The notes beneath the pieces were generated by a model that was not told the origin of the DNA, searched no databases, and saw nothing but the letters and a program-made list of their open reading frames with translations. The translations under genes were made by a program, and so were the position numbers. Source: Sterolibacterium sp. (GTDB taxonomy: Bacteria > Pseudomonadota > Gammaproteobacteria > Burkholderiales > Rhodocyclaceae). From it: DNA of 35,477 nucleotides. Location of the stretch: contig JAHFRE010000019.1 in the NCBI GenBank assembly GCA_023258955.1, forward strand, positions 1 to 35,477, read 5' to 3'. Shown here piece by piece: positions 16,401-23,779 of this stretch; positions within the stretch are counted from its first letter, which is position 1, and each line of letters opens with the position of its first letter.

Positions 16401-16559
16401 GGTGACACCTAAACAATATACGAGATCGCGGGTCGGTTGGCTATAGGGAAAACCTTCTTTACGGGACCTGCGGCGGATGCGCACCGACTCCCAGCGTCGC
16501 TGCGCTGATGCGCCGGCGCTCGCTGCAACGCATTGCGTGCAGCCGAACTCGTCAGCGCC

Positions 16560-17243
16560 TTAGAACGATGCCCCCTTGCGGGCCATGGCCGCCGCCGTGG
16601 TGCCGCGCGAGAGAAACACCAGGAAGGCGTGGCCCAGTTTGCCAAACGGCAGCCACAGCAACAACAATTCGACGCTGAGCAAATGCACGGCCAGCGGCAG
16701 CGGGTAGAGCGCTGACGCCGCCCCCTGTCGCGGCGGCGTGCCTGACAGCACCGTCATTCCCGTGAGCAGGGGCAGAAAGACGACGAACCAGCTGAAATAG
16801 TCGTCGAAGTTCGATAGCAGGCGCAGCACCGGGTCGGTGAGCCGCTCGAACAGCGTCAGCAGCAGCGCGATGATGGTCGGTCCGACCGCCAGATAGACGA
16901 TCGCGTCGGGCAGCGCCGGCCAATCGATGCCGGTAAGGCGAGCGACAAACGCGACGTGCGGAAGATAGCCAAAGACGATGACGACCAGCCCGAGATGGTA
17001 GACATAGCCGCTCAGGGGCCCAAACCGTCTACTTTGGCGAAACTCCTTTCTCAGTAGGGTTCGCGCGAACACGGCGCGCGCTATTGCTGCGCAGCGCCGT
17101 TCGCTGCGCGGCTCGGACAGATCGGGGCGGGTCCCCAGCCACAACAGTGCGATGACCCGCCACGCAGCGCCGACCAGCAGCACCAGGAGGGAGAACCAGA
17201 GCGCCGCTCCGCGGGCAATCTCTAGCAGTGCCAGCGACGTCAC
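16560..17243 (-). CDS. NarI/DsrM-like membrane cytochrome b subunit
   Basis: The 227-aa protein has about five membrane helices and resembles the nitrate reductase gamma / DsrM group. Four histidines lie at the right places for two b hemes: His83 and His96 (YHLGLV, YLPHVAFV) and His187 and His205 (LAVHLLSVE, KLGHAFLVF). The last pair has the 18-residue spacing of NarI. The GTG start overlaps the stop of the upstream iron-sulfur gene as GTGA, which points to translational coupling and a fixed complex. It would pass electrons between quinone and the HdrD-like partner. No nitrate reductase or dsr genes are in the window. Confidence 0.85.
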   Translation of the reverse strand: MTSLALLEIARGAALWFSLLVLLVGAAWRVIALLWLGTRPDLSEPRSERRCAAIARAVFARTLLRKEFRQSRRFGPLSGYVYHLGLVVIVFGYLPHVAFVARLTGIDWPALPDAIVYLAVGPTIIALLLTLFERLTDPVLRLLSNFDDYFSWFVVFLPLLTGMTVLSGTPPRQGAASALYPLPLAVHLLSVELLLLWLPFGKLGHAFLVFLSRGTTAAAMARKGASF

Positions 17244-18598
17244 TGCCGCGTCCCCGTTTGGTCAGCTGGCGCGGTGGGCTCGAGATACTCGGCGAGCAGT
17301 TCGCTCAGGCCGAGCACCGGCAGAACCATGCCGTGCTCGTCGAGCGCCTCCTCGAGCACGTTGCGGCAGTTGGCGCAGGCGGTGACCAGTGCCTCTGCGC
17401 CGGAGCGCTCTATCTGCTGCTGCTTGCACTTGAATGCCGCGAAGCGAAGCGGCTCGGCGCGGTGGATCGCACTGACACCACCGCCGCCGCCGCAGCAGAA
17501 GTTGGCGCTGCCGGAACTAGGCATCTCGGCGCAGCAAGCGCTGACCCCCGCCAGCAGCCGGCGCGGCGCTGCATCGATCCCGCCGCGACGCACCAGCTGG
17601 CAAGGGTCGTGGAAGACCAGGCGGCGCTGATCTTTGCCGCGGGTGCGCAGGCGGCCCGCCGCGACCAGCTGATCGAGCAGCTCGACGATATGCACGACGC
17701 GGAAGGGATAGGGACGACCGATCAAATTCGGTCCTTCCCAGCGCAGCGCCGTATAGGCGTGTCCGCATTCGGGACTGATCACTGCCTTCACCCTGAGCGC
17801 CTGCGCGGCATCGACGATCCGCGATACCAGTACCCTGGCAACGTCGCGCGACCCCAGTTGCACGCCGACATTGGTCGCCTCGAAGCCGCTGCTGGTCAGC
17901 GTCCACGACAGCTTGGCCTGGTCGAATATCTTCGCCAGCGCACCGATGGTTTCCGGGAAGGAGGCGATCTCGATCGACGACAGCACGAGCAGATAATCGG
18001 CGCCTTCGACGTCCAGCGGCAGCTTGAGGCCGGTCTCCTGCTCCTGGATCTCGATCTGCCGTTTCAGCGTCGGCCAGCGCAAGCCGATTGGACTGCCGCT
18101 GTCGAGGGCCCGCGCCGCCGCCTTGTACAGGTCTGCCGGCGCGAAACCGGCGGCCGACATCGCCTCGCGCACGCGCCGCACCAGCCCGGCGATATCGATG
18201 CCCATCGGACAGGCCAGCGTGCAGCGACCACACATATTGCAGCTGTCGTAGATGAGTTCCGACCACTCTGCCAGCTCGGCAGCGGTGAGCTCGGCCGGCG
18301 CCCAGCCCAACATCCTCTGCACCGCCGCGAAGGGTCCACGATGACGCCGGTAAGCGCGAAACATCGGGCGGAGCTTGTAGATGGGCGTGCGCCGCGGGTC
18401 GCCGCTCACAAGATAGAAATGACAGGCGTCGGCGCATTGGCCGCAGCGCACGCAGGCTTCGAGCTGAAACGCGACGCCGCAGCTCACCTCGTCGATCAGC
18501 ACTCGGGTCGCGCGGCCGACGTCTGGTGCGGCTGGCGATTCGATGACGGTTCGAGCGCGCGCTTCGAGCGCGCTGCGCGGTTCGGCCGACCAATTCAT
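17240..18598 (-). CDS. HdrD/DsrK-like iron-sulfur oxidoreductase
   Basis: The 452-aa cytoplasmic protein has two N-terminal 4Fe-4S motifs, with Cys49/52/55/59 in CVRCGQCADAC and Cys120/123/126/130 in CNMCGRCTLAC. Two cysteine-rich (CCG-type) domains follow. The second is complete, with HDPCQL, FCCGGGGG and ACANC; the first (SPECGH region) lacks a full CCG. This is the architecture of HdrD, DsrK and the ETF:menaquinone oxidoreductase group, which move electrons between a soluble donor and quinone through a cytochrome b partner. ATG at 18598 is chosen over a GTG at 18667 because an FNR-type site and -10 lie between them, placing the transcript start about 3 bases before the ATG. No Shine-Dalgarno is visible. 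Confidence 0.87.
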   Translation of the reverse strand: MNWSAEPRSALEARARTVIESPAAPDVGRATRVLIDEVSCGVAFQLEACVRCGQCADACHFYLVSGDPRRTPIYKLRPMFRAYRRHRGPFAAVQRMLGWAPAELTAAELAEWSELIYDSCNMCGRCTLACPMGIDIAGLVRRVREAMSAAGFAPADLYKAAARALDSGSPIGLRWPTLKRQIEIQEQETGLKLPLDVEGADYLLVLSSIEIASFPETIGALAKIFDQAKLSWTLTSSGFEATNVGVQLGSRDVARVLVSRIVDAAQALRVKAVISPECGHAYTALRWEGPNLIGRPYPFRVVHIVELLDQLVAAGRLRTRGKDQRRLVFHDPCQLVRRGGIDAAPRRLLAGVSACCAEMPSSGSANFCCGGGGGVSAIHRAEPLRFAAFKCKQQQIERSGAEALVTACANCRNVLEEALDEHGMVLPVLGLSELLAEYLEPTAPADQTGTRQ

Positions 18599-18634
18599 GA
18601 TGCGATCATCGTAAGCTCGGCCATATGGCAGCGG

Positions 18635-18648
18635 TTGACCTGGGTCAA
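18635..18648 (-). promoter_or_regulatory. FNR/CRP-family binding site upstream of the HdrD-like gene
   Basis: TTGAC and GTCAA form a perfect dyad with a 4-bp centre, a form used by FNR/DNR/FixK-type regulators. On the minus strand a TACGAT -10 follows at a distance that puts the dyad centre about 41.5 bp before the predicted start, the class II activation position. Low-oxygen or nitrogen-oxide control is therefore likely. The divergent SRPBCC gene starts about 60 bp on the other side. Confidence 0.65.
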
Positions 18649-18706
18649 TCCATGAGATGATGACCACCGGAGGACGGGTCCTGCCTTTGCTTCAGGGGGT
18701 GTGCAA

Positions 18707-19255
18707 ATGAAGATTGCGAATGCCGTGCTGGCGCTGCTGTTCCTGGTTCCGGCAACGTCGATCGCCGAGGTGGCGACGGCGACAAGAGCTGGCTTCCAGG
18801 TCAAGCACGAACTGGCGGTGGCCGCGCCGTCGGCGAAGGCGTTCGCCACGCTGACCGAAATCGGACGCTGGTGGAATCCGCAACACACATACTCCGGCGA
18901 CGCGCACAACTTGAGCATCGAGCTCAAGGCCGGCGGCTGCTTCTGCGAGCGCCTCGCCAACGGCGGTTCGGTGCGGCATCTGGAAGTGGCCTACTACGAA
19001 CCGGGACGGGTGCTGCGCATGACCGGCGCCCTGGGTCCGTTGCAGGCCCACGGCTTGGCCGGCAGCCTGACCTTGACGGTGCGTGATGCGACGCCGGGCA
19101 ATAGCGTGCTGGCGCTGTCCTACAGCGTCGGCGGATTCATGACCGACGGCGTGGACAAGATGGCCCGGCCGGTGGATATGATGCTCGGCGAACAGATGAC
19201 CCGGTTGAAGTCCTTGATCGAAACTGGCGATCCGGCCCAGGCGAAGGCCAGATAG
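18707..19255 (+). CDS. Periplasmic SRPBCC (START/AHSA1-like) family protein
   Basis: The 182-aa protein has a clear signal peptide (about residues 1-21: MKIANAVLALLFLVPATSIA). It is followed by a single SRPBCC-type domain: KHELAVAAPSAKAFATLTEI, then GRWWNPQHTYSGDAHNLSIE, GCFCERLANGG and VLRMTGALGPLQAHGL. Such domains bind hydrophobic ligands in a deep pocket; no function is known for secreted members of this kind. ATG at 18707 has AGGGGG 7 bp upstream, while the in-frame GTG at 18701 is too close to it. It diverges from the HdrD-like gene. Confidence 0.85.
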   Translation: MKIANAVLALLFLVPATSIAEVATATRAGFQVKHELAVAAPSAKAFATLTEIGRWWNPQHTYSGDAHNLSIELKAGGCFCERLANGGSVRHLEVAYYEPGRVLRMTGALGPLQAHGLAGSLTLTVRDATPGNSVLALSYSVGGFMTDGVDKMARPVDMMLGEQMTRLKSLIETGDPAQAKAR

Positions 19256-19290
19256 CGGGCCCCGTTCGAACTGACGGGAAGAATGATGCT

Positions 19291-19310
19291 GCCGTCACCT
19301 CGGTGACGGC
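19291..19310 (+). terminator. Hairpin after the SRPBCC gene
   Basis: GCCGTCAC and GTGACGGC form a perfect 8-bp stem with a CTCG loop, 36 bp past the SRPBCC stop codon. There is no T run, so it may be a transcript end or a Rho-assisted stop rather than a classic intrinsic terminator. Confidence 0.45.
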
Positions 19311-19381
19311 AATCCCCTGGTCTTTGTTCCACCCGCCGAGCACGGTGGGCGGCCTCTGCATGTCGATGCCTGGCTCAGCAA

Positions 19382-19428
19382 GCGACTGCGGCAAATTCTA
19401 TGCGGCCGTATAATCACCCGGCAGTCGC
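19382..19428 (+). promoter_or_regulatory. Acyl-CoA dehydrogenase promoter with flanking inverted repeat
   Basis: A perfect TATAAT lies at 19409-19414, about 80 bp before the acyl-CoA dehydrogenase ATG; no good -35 sits 17 bp upstream. GCGACTGC (19382-19389) and GCAGTCGC (19421-19428) are perfect inverted copies placed either side of the -10. This suggests an operator for an unknown regulator, and activator dependence would explain the poor -35. Confidence 0.45.
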
Positions 19429-19495
19429 ATCGGCAACAAAGCGGGTATGCAGCCGGGGGCATATCGGCGAGCCAACGGAAAGGAAGCGGGACATC

Positions 19496-20749
19496 ATGGA
19501 TTTCGGGTACAGCGACAAGGTCGAGGGCTTCAGAACGCGGGTGCGCCACTTCATGGACGACCACATCGTCCCGCGCATCGCCCAGTGGAACGAGGAGGTG
19601 CATCGGGGCAGCTTTCCGGTCTCCTTCATGGAGGACTTGAAGGCCCTAGCCAAGAGCGAGGGTCTGTGGAACCTGTTCCTGCCTTCGCTGCGCGCCGACG
19701 AGCCTGGCACCGCCCTCTCCAACCTCGAATACGCCCCCCTGGCCGAGATCATGGGACGGGTGCCCTGGGCGCCCGAGGTGTTCAACTGCAACGCGCCGGA
19801 CACCGGCAACATGGAACTGCTGCACCTGTTCGCCACGCCGAGCCAGCGCGAGCAGTGGCTGCTGCCCCTGCTCGAGGGCGAGATCCGCTCCGCCTTCGCC
19901 ATGACCGAGCCGGACGTCGCCTCCTCCGACGCGACCAACATCACCACCTCGATCGAGCGCTCCGGCGGCGACTACGTGATCAACGGCCGAAAATGGTTCA
20001 TCACCAACGCCGCCCATCCCAACTGCCGCATCTTCATCGTCATGGGCAAGACCGATCCCCAGGCGGAGAGCCACAGGCAGCAGAGCATGGTGCTGGTGCC
20101 GCGGGATACGCCGGGACTCGAGGTGCTGCGCAACATCGACATCGTCAATCACCATTCGCCCGAAGGTCACTGCGAGGTGGTCTTCCGCAACGTCCGGGTG
20201 CCGCTCGCCAACCTGCTCGGCGAGGAAGGCAGCGGCTTCGCCCTGGCCCAAGCCAGGCTCGGTCCGGGACGCATCCACCACTGCATGCGCTCGATCGGCG
20301 CCGCCGAACTGGCGGTGGAGCTGATGATCGAGCGGGCGCAGGAGCGCAAGACCTTCGGCCGTTTCCTGCACCAGCACGGCATCGTCGCCGAGTGGATCGC
20401 CCGCTCGCGCATCGAGATCGACCAGGCGCGCCTGCTGGTGCTGAAGACGGCGTGGATGATCGACAAGTACGGCGCCAAGGCGGCGCGCAAAGAGATCTCG
20501 ATGATCAAGGCCCTGATCCCCAATCTGCACACCACGGTCTGCGATCGGGCGATGCAGACCTTCGGCGCCATGGGCATCAGTCCGGACACGCCGCTCGCCG
20601 ACCACTGGACCTGGGGTCGGGCGCTGCGCTTCATCGACGGACCGGACGAGGTCCATCTGCAGACCATCGCCCGCATCGAGCTGAAGGCCAGCCAGGCGAC
20701 GCGCGGCGCCACCGCCGCCTATCTGACGCCACCCGATCGCAGCCGATGA
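19496..20749 (+). CDS. Acyl-CoA dehydrogenase family protein
   Basis: The 418-aa flavoenzyme has the full acyl-CoA dehydrogenase fold. The flavin/substrate motif is SAFAMTEPDVASSDATNI and the middle domain contains NGRKWFITNA. The C-terminal helical domain contains RKTFGRFLHQHG, MQTFGAMGISPDTPLADHW and the ending DGPDEVHLQTIARIE. This pattern (GRIHHCMRSIG, FGRFLHQHG) is nearest the ACAD10/11-like and long-chain-type bacterial group, not the short-chain enzymes. It would use ETF as electron acceptor, but no etf genes are in view. AAGGAAG precedes the ATG. It converges with the Mo-enzyme operon, 13 bp apart. Neighbouring HdrD/NarI-like genes could be the quinone end of its electron path, which is inference. 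Confidence 0.92.
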   Translation: MDFGYSDKVEGFRTRVRHFMDDHIVPRIAQWNEEVHRGSFPVSFMEDLKALAKSEGLWNLFLPSLRADEPGTALSNLEYAPLAEIMGRVPWAPEVFNCNAPDTGNMELLHLFATPSQREQWLLPLLEGEIRSAFAMTEPDVASSDATNITTSIERSGGDYVINGRKWFITNAAHPNCRIFIVMGKTDPQAESHRQQSMVLVPRDTPGLEVLRNIDIVNHHSPEGHCEVVFRNVRVPLANLLGEEGSGFALAQARLGPGRIHHCMRSIGAAELAVELMIERAQERKTFGRFLHQHGIVAEWIARSRIEIDQARLLVLKTAWMIDKYGAKAARKEISMIKALIPNLHTTVCDRAMQTFGAMGISPDTPLADHWTWGRALRFIDGPDEVHLQTIARIELKASQATRGATAAYLTPPDRSR

Positions 20750-20762
20750 CCCGGCGGCGGGG

Positions 20763-21266
20763 CTAGCAGCGATCGCGAACCCGGCGCTTGGCTTCGATGC
20801 TCTCCCTGATCTGCGCCGGGTCGCCGAAGTAGATGCAGTGCGCCAGGCAGATGTTATCGGCGCAGGCCGGGATCAGCCCGGCGTCGATGCGGCCGTGGCA
20901 CATATTGCACTTTTGCGTCACCCCCAGGCGCGCGTTGAAGACGATCGCGTCGTAGGGGCACGCCGGCGGGCACAGGTCGCAGGCGACGCAGTCGTCCATG
21001 TCCATCACCACGACGCCGTCGGCGCGCACGCTGATGGCGTCGGTCGGGCAAACCGCGACGCAGGGCGTGCCTGCGCATTCGCTGTGGCGACAGGCGTCGA
21101 CCTGATAGCTGAAGTAGGGCTTGCCGTGGCGCAGGTGCACCGCCTGGTCGCTGACGCGGATGAATTTCAGTCCGGGTTCGACGCGGTTCTCCTTCTTGCA
21201 CGCCACCTCGCAGGCCATGCAGCCCCAGCAGGCCTCGTGATCGACGATCAGCGCGAGCCCGCTCAT
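20763..21266 (-). CDS. Four-cluster ferredoxin subunit of molybdopterin oxidoreductase (DmsB/PsrB-like)
   Basis: The 167-aa protein has sixteen cysteines in the four-cluster arrangement of DmsB/PsrB/NrfC subunits: CWGCMACEVAC, CRHSECAGTPCVAVC, CVACDLCPPAC, and CNMCH with CADNICLAHC. It carries electrons between the catalytic subunit and a partner. No signal or membrane segment is present, and no membrane anchor gene follows, so it likely works in the cytoplasm. Its ATG overlaps the catalytic subunit stop (ATGA), indicating coupling. Confidence 0.93.
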   Translation of the reverse strand: MSGLALIVDHEACWGCMACEVACKKENRVEPGLKFIRVSDQAVHLRHGKPYFSYQVDACRHSECAGTPCVAVCPTDAISVRADGVVVMDMDDCVACDLCPPACPYDAIVFNARLGVTQKCNMCHGRIDAGLIPACADNICLAHCIYFGDPAQIRESIEAKRRVRDRC

Positions 21267-23443
21267 CGCGTCTTCTCCCGCTCGCCGGGCGAGCGCTGGT
21301 CCGGATCGCGATAGATCTTGCACAGCAGGGTGCGCACGCTGTTCGCGCCCATGGCCGGATCGCAGGACTCGTAGGCGTCTTCGGTCAGCACGTTGATGTT
21401 GGACTCCGCCCAGCCGTGGCCGCTCTCCTTCATCTCGGGATACCACCAGGCGTGCTGGGCGCCGACCACCCCGGGCAGGATGCCGCCGAACAGCTTGGCG
21501 CGCTGGCGCACCTTGCCCCGCGGCGATTCGATCACCACCCATTGGCCGTCGGCGATGCCGTGCTTGGCTGCGGTCTCGGGATGGATCTCGAGCAGCGGGT
21601 CGGGCTGGGTCTCGCGCAGCGCGCCGACCTGGAAGTTCTCGGTGTGGAAGAAGCCCGGCGAGCGGGCGCCGGTGACCAGGATGTAGGGATAGTCCTTGAA
21701 TAGTTCCGGCGTGCTGATCGGGCTCTCGGTCGGCTCGCGGTAGCTGGGCAGCGGATCGTAGCCCCATTTCTCCAGCCGCGTCGAGTAGAGCTCGAACTTG
21801 CGCGTCGGCGTCGAGAAGCCGCGCTGCTTGTGCTTCTCGTATTCGACCTCGCCGCGCACGTAGTGCATCTGCTTGAACTGTTGCCAGGTGATGCCCATCG
21901 GTTCGAGGATGTAGTCGAGGCCCTGCTCGAAGTCGTCCCACCAGAACTCCCCCTGACCGATGCGGTGGGCGAGGTCGTTCAACATGTCGTGATCGGAGCG
22001 GCATTCGCCGATCTGCACCACCTTGCGCCGCGGCAGGATGTAGCCGTGGCGCTTCCAGAAATCGCCGATGTAGTCCATCTCCAGCCAGGTGGCCGCCGGC
22101 AGCACCACGTCGGCGAGCTCTGCGGTGGGGGTGATGAAGAAGTCGGCGACGGCCATGAATTCGACCCTGTTCAGCGCCTCCACCACCGCCGCGGCGTTGG
22201 CGCGGGTCATGATCGGATTGGAGCTGATGAAGAACAGCATCTTCACCGGATAGGGCTGCTCGCTGACGATCGCGTCCCAGACGCACTTGGGATTGATGAT
22301 GCCGAAGTTGCCGGCCAGGCGAAAGCGCTCGCCGCCCAGGCGCTTCGCCTCCTGCTCCTGAGACAGCATGTCGTGGGCGCCGAACTTGCCGACGTTGCGG
22401 ATCCGCGGCGTGCGGAACAGCACCTGGCCGCCGGGCTTGTCGATGTTGCCGGTGATGCCCATCAGCGCCATCAGCAGGCGGTTGTTGTCGGCGCAATTGA
22501 TCTGCTGCTCGATCGCCACCCCCCACTGGATGCCGGCCGGCTTCGCGGTGGCGAACAGGCGCGCCGCCGCGGCGATGTCGTCGCCGGCCAGCCCGGTGAT
22601 CGCCGCGACGCGGTCCAGCGGATACCCGCGTACCCGCGCCACGAACGGCTCCCAGCCGTGCACGAACTCGGCTACGAACTCCTTGTCGTAAAGCTCTTCG
22701 TCGATGATGACGCCGAGCATGCCCAGCGCCAGGGCGGCGTCGGTACCCGGGCGCAGCTGCAGCCAGATGTCGGCGCGCGCCGCCAGCCGGGTCAGGCGCG
22801 GGTCCACCACGATCAGCTTGGCGCCCTTGTCGAGACAGTTGGAGAGCGACTCACCCTTGTATTCGTCGGAGTTGGCGATGACCAGATTGTTGCCCCAGAC
22901 CATCACGCACTGCGGATCGTTCTCGTAATCGACCACCGGATTCGAGCCGCAGGTGATGATGCCGGTGGAGATGCGCGGCCCGTAGCAGAGGTGGCCGGCG
23001 GTCAGCCCGTTGGGCGTGCCGAAGAGATTGGCCATGCGGTAGATCGCCGCCTCGTTCTCGCGACCGGTGCCGTAGCCGAAGACCACCGACTCGGCGCCGA
23101 AGCGTTCCTTGTAGCCGAGCATCTTTTCGGCGATCAGATCCAGAGCCTCGTCCCAGGAGATTTGCTGCCATTTGCCGCTGCCCTTGGGTCCGATGCGCTT
23201 GACCGGATGGGTGAGGCGGTCGGGGTGGTAGGCCAGCTCGGCCGAGGCCAGACCCTTGCTGCACAGGGTGCCGTGCGCGATCGGGCATTCGGGATCGCCG
23301 GCGATCTTGGCCACCTTGCCGTTCTTGGTGTAGACCAGGGTGCCGCAGCCGCCGTGGCACATCCGGCAATGGCTGCGGGTCACGGCGTCGAAGCCGAAGG
23401 TCGCCATCTCCCGCTCGGCGTTGGAATAGACGAAGTCGATCAT
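21263..23443 (-). CDS. Molybdopterin (Mo/W-bis-MGD) oxidoreductase catalytic subunit, DMSO reductase family
   Basis: The 726-aa enzyme has the N-terminal 4Fe-4S motif Cys26/29/33/61 (CRMCHGGC... TLCSKG). This is followed by the usual order of bis-MGD motifs (GKWQQISWDEALD, YGTGRENE, NPQ-type DPQCVMVWGNN, GAKLIVVDPRLT, LRPGTDAALALGM) and a C-terminal cofactor domain. Cys153 in GHLCYGPR sits where the metal-ligand cysteine is found in acetylene hydratase and thiosulfate/polysulfide reductases. The segment KFELYSTRLEKWGYDPLPSY resembles the acetylene-hydratase-like branch. There is no Tat signal, so it is cytoplasmic. With the four-cluster subunit it forms an AB pair; the substrate cannot be told from sequence. 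ATG at 23443 is preferred to TTG at 23470. Confidence 0.92.
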   Translation of the reverse strand: MIDFVYSNAEREMATFGFDAVTRSHCRMCHGGCGTLVYTKNGKVAKIAGDPECPIAHGTLCSKGLASAELAYHPDRLTHPVKRIGPKGSGKWQQISWDEALDLIAEKMLGYKERFGAESVVFGYGTGRENEAAIYRMANLFGTPNGLTAGHLCYGPRISTGIITCGSNPVVDYENDPQCVMVWGNNLVIANSDEYKGESLSNCLDKGAKLIVVDPRLTRLAARADIWLQLRPGTDAALALGMLGVIIDEELYDKEFVAEFVHGWEPFVARVRGYPLDRVAAITGLAGDDIAAAARLFATAKPAGIQWGVAIEQQINCADNNRLLMALMGITGNIDKPGGQVLFRTPRIRNVGKFGAHDMLSQEQEAKRLGGERFRLAGNFGIINPKCVWDAIVSEQPYPVKMLFFISSNPIMTRANAAAVVEALNRVEFMAVADFFITPTAELADVVLPAATWLEMDYIGDFWKRHGYILPRRKVVQIGECRSDHDMLNDLAHRIGQGEFWWDDFEQGLDYILEPMGITWQQFKQMHYVRGEVEYEKHKQRGFSTPTRKFELYSTRLEKWGYDPLPSYREPTESPISTPELFKDYPYILVTGARSPGFFHTENFQVGALRETQPDPLLEIHPETAAKHGIADGQWVVIESPRGKVRQRAKLFGGILPGVVGAQHAWWYPEMKESGHGWAESNINVLTEDAYESCDPAMGANSVRTLLCKIYRDPDQRSPGEREKTR

Positions 23444-23569
23444 GTGGGTTCCAATTCGGTCGCGCGCCAAACAGCTGCTTGCGGCCGCAGCGGCCAGCTC
23501 AAATCCTAAATCGTCGCACCGCCGGATTGTCTATGAACTCGCCTGCAGACACAATGGCCGCAAGCTGCA

Positions 23570-23779
23570 TCAATCGCCGGCTTGCACCCCGATCTTGCGC
23601 AGCAGGGATTCCATCAGACACCACCGAGTGACGCCGCTTTGCAGCAGGTTGGCGCCGACGAAGGCGGTGAAGGCGAGCCACCAAGGACTGACGAAGAGCG
23701 GGCTGGTCGGGATGCCCAGCGCCAGCGACAAGAGGATGAAGCAGCCAGCGATGACGCGGACGAGTTGCCAGGTGGTCAT
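23570..23779 (-). CDS. Small two-helix membrane protein, DUF2892/YgaP-like
   Basis: The 69-aa protein has two membrane helices and the family pattern of DUF2892: RVIAGCFILLSLALG, then SPWWLAFTAFVGANLLQSG and a Cys (WCLMESLLRKIG). This domain is often found fused to or near rhodanese in sulfur-handling loci (YgaP). Its ATG overlaps the stop of the RND pump gene (ATGA) and has GGAG 7 bp upstream, so it is the third gene of the efflux operon. Confidence 0.88.
   Translation of the reverse strand: MTTWQLVRVIAGCFILLSLALGIPTSPLFVSPWWLAFTAFVGANLLQSGVTRWCLMESLLRKIGVQAGD

Noticed and set aside
19447-20766. Second long frame overlapping the acyl-CoA dehydrogenase
   Set aside because: Arg/Gly-rich out-of-frame translation of the dehydrogenase gene, with no domain.
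21830-23509. 559-codon plus-strand frame opposite the Mo enzyme
   Set aside because: Antisense shadow; composition rich in His/Val/Asp repeats from complementary codons, no ribosome site.
23477-23565. GCTTGCGGCC/GGCCGCAAGC inverted copies between the DUF2892 and Mo-enzyme genes
   Set aside because: Arms are 69 bp apart in very GC-rich DNA with no T run or promoter link; likely chance.
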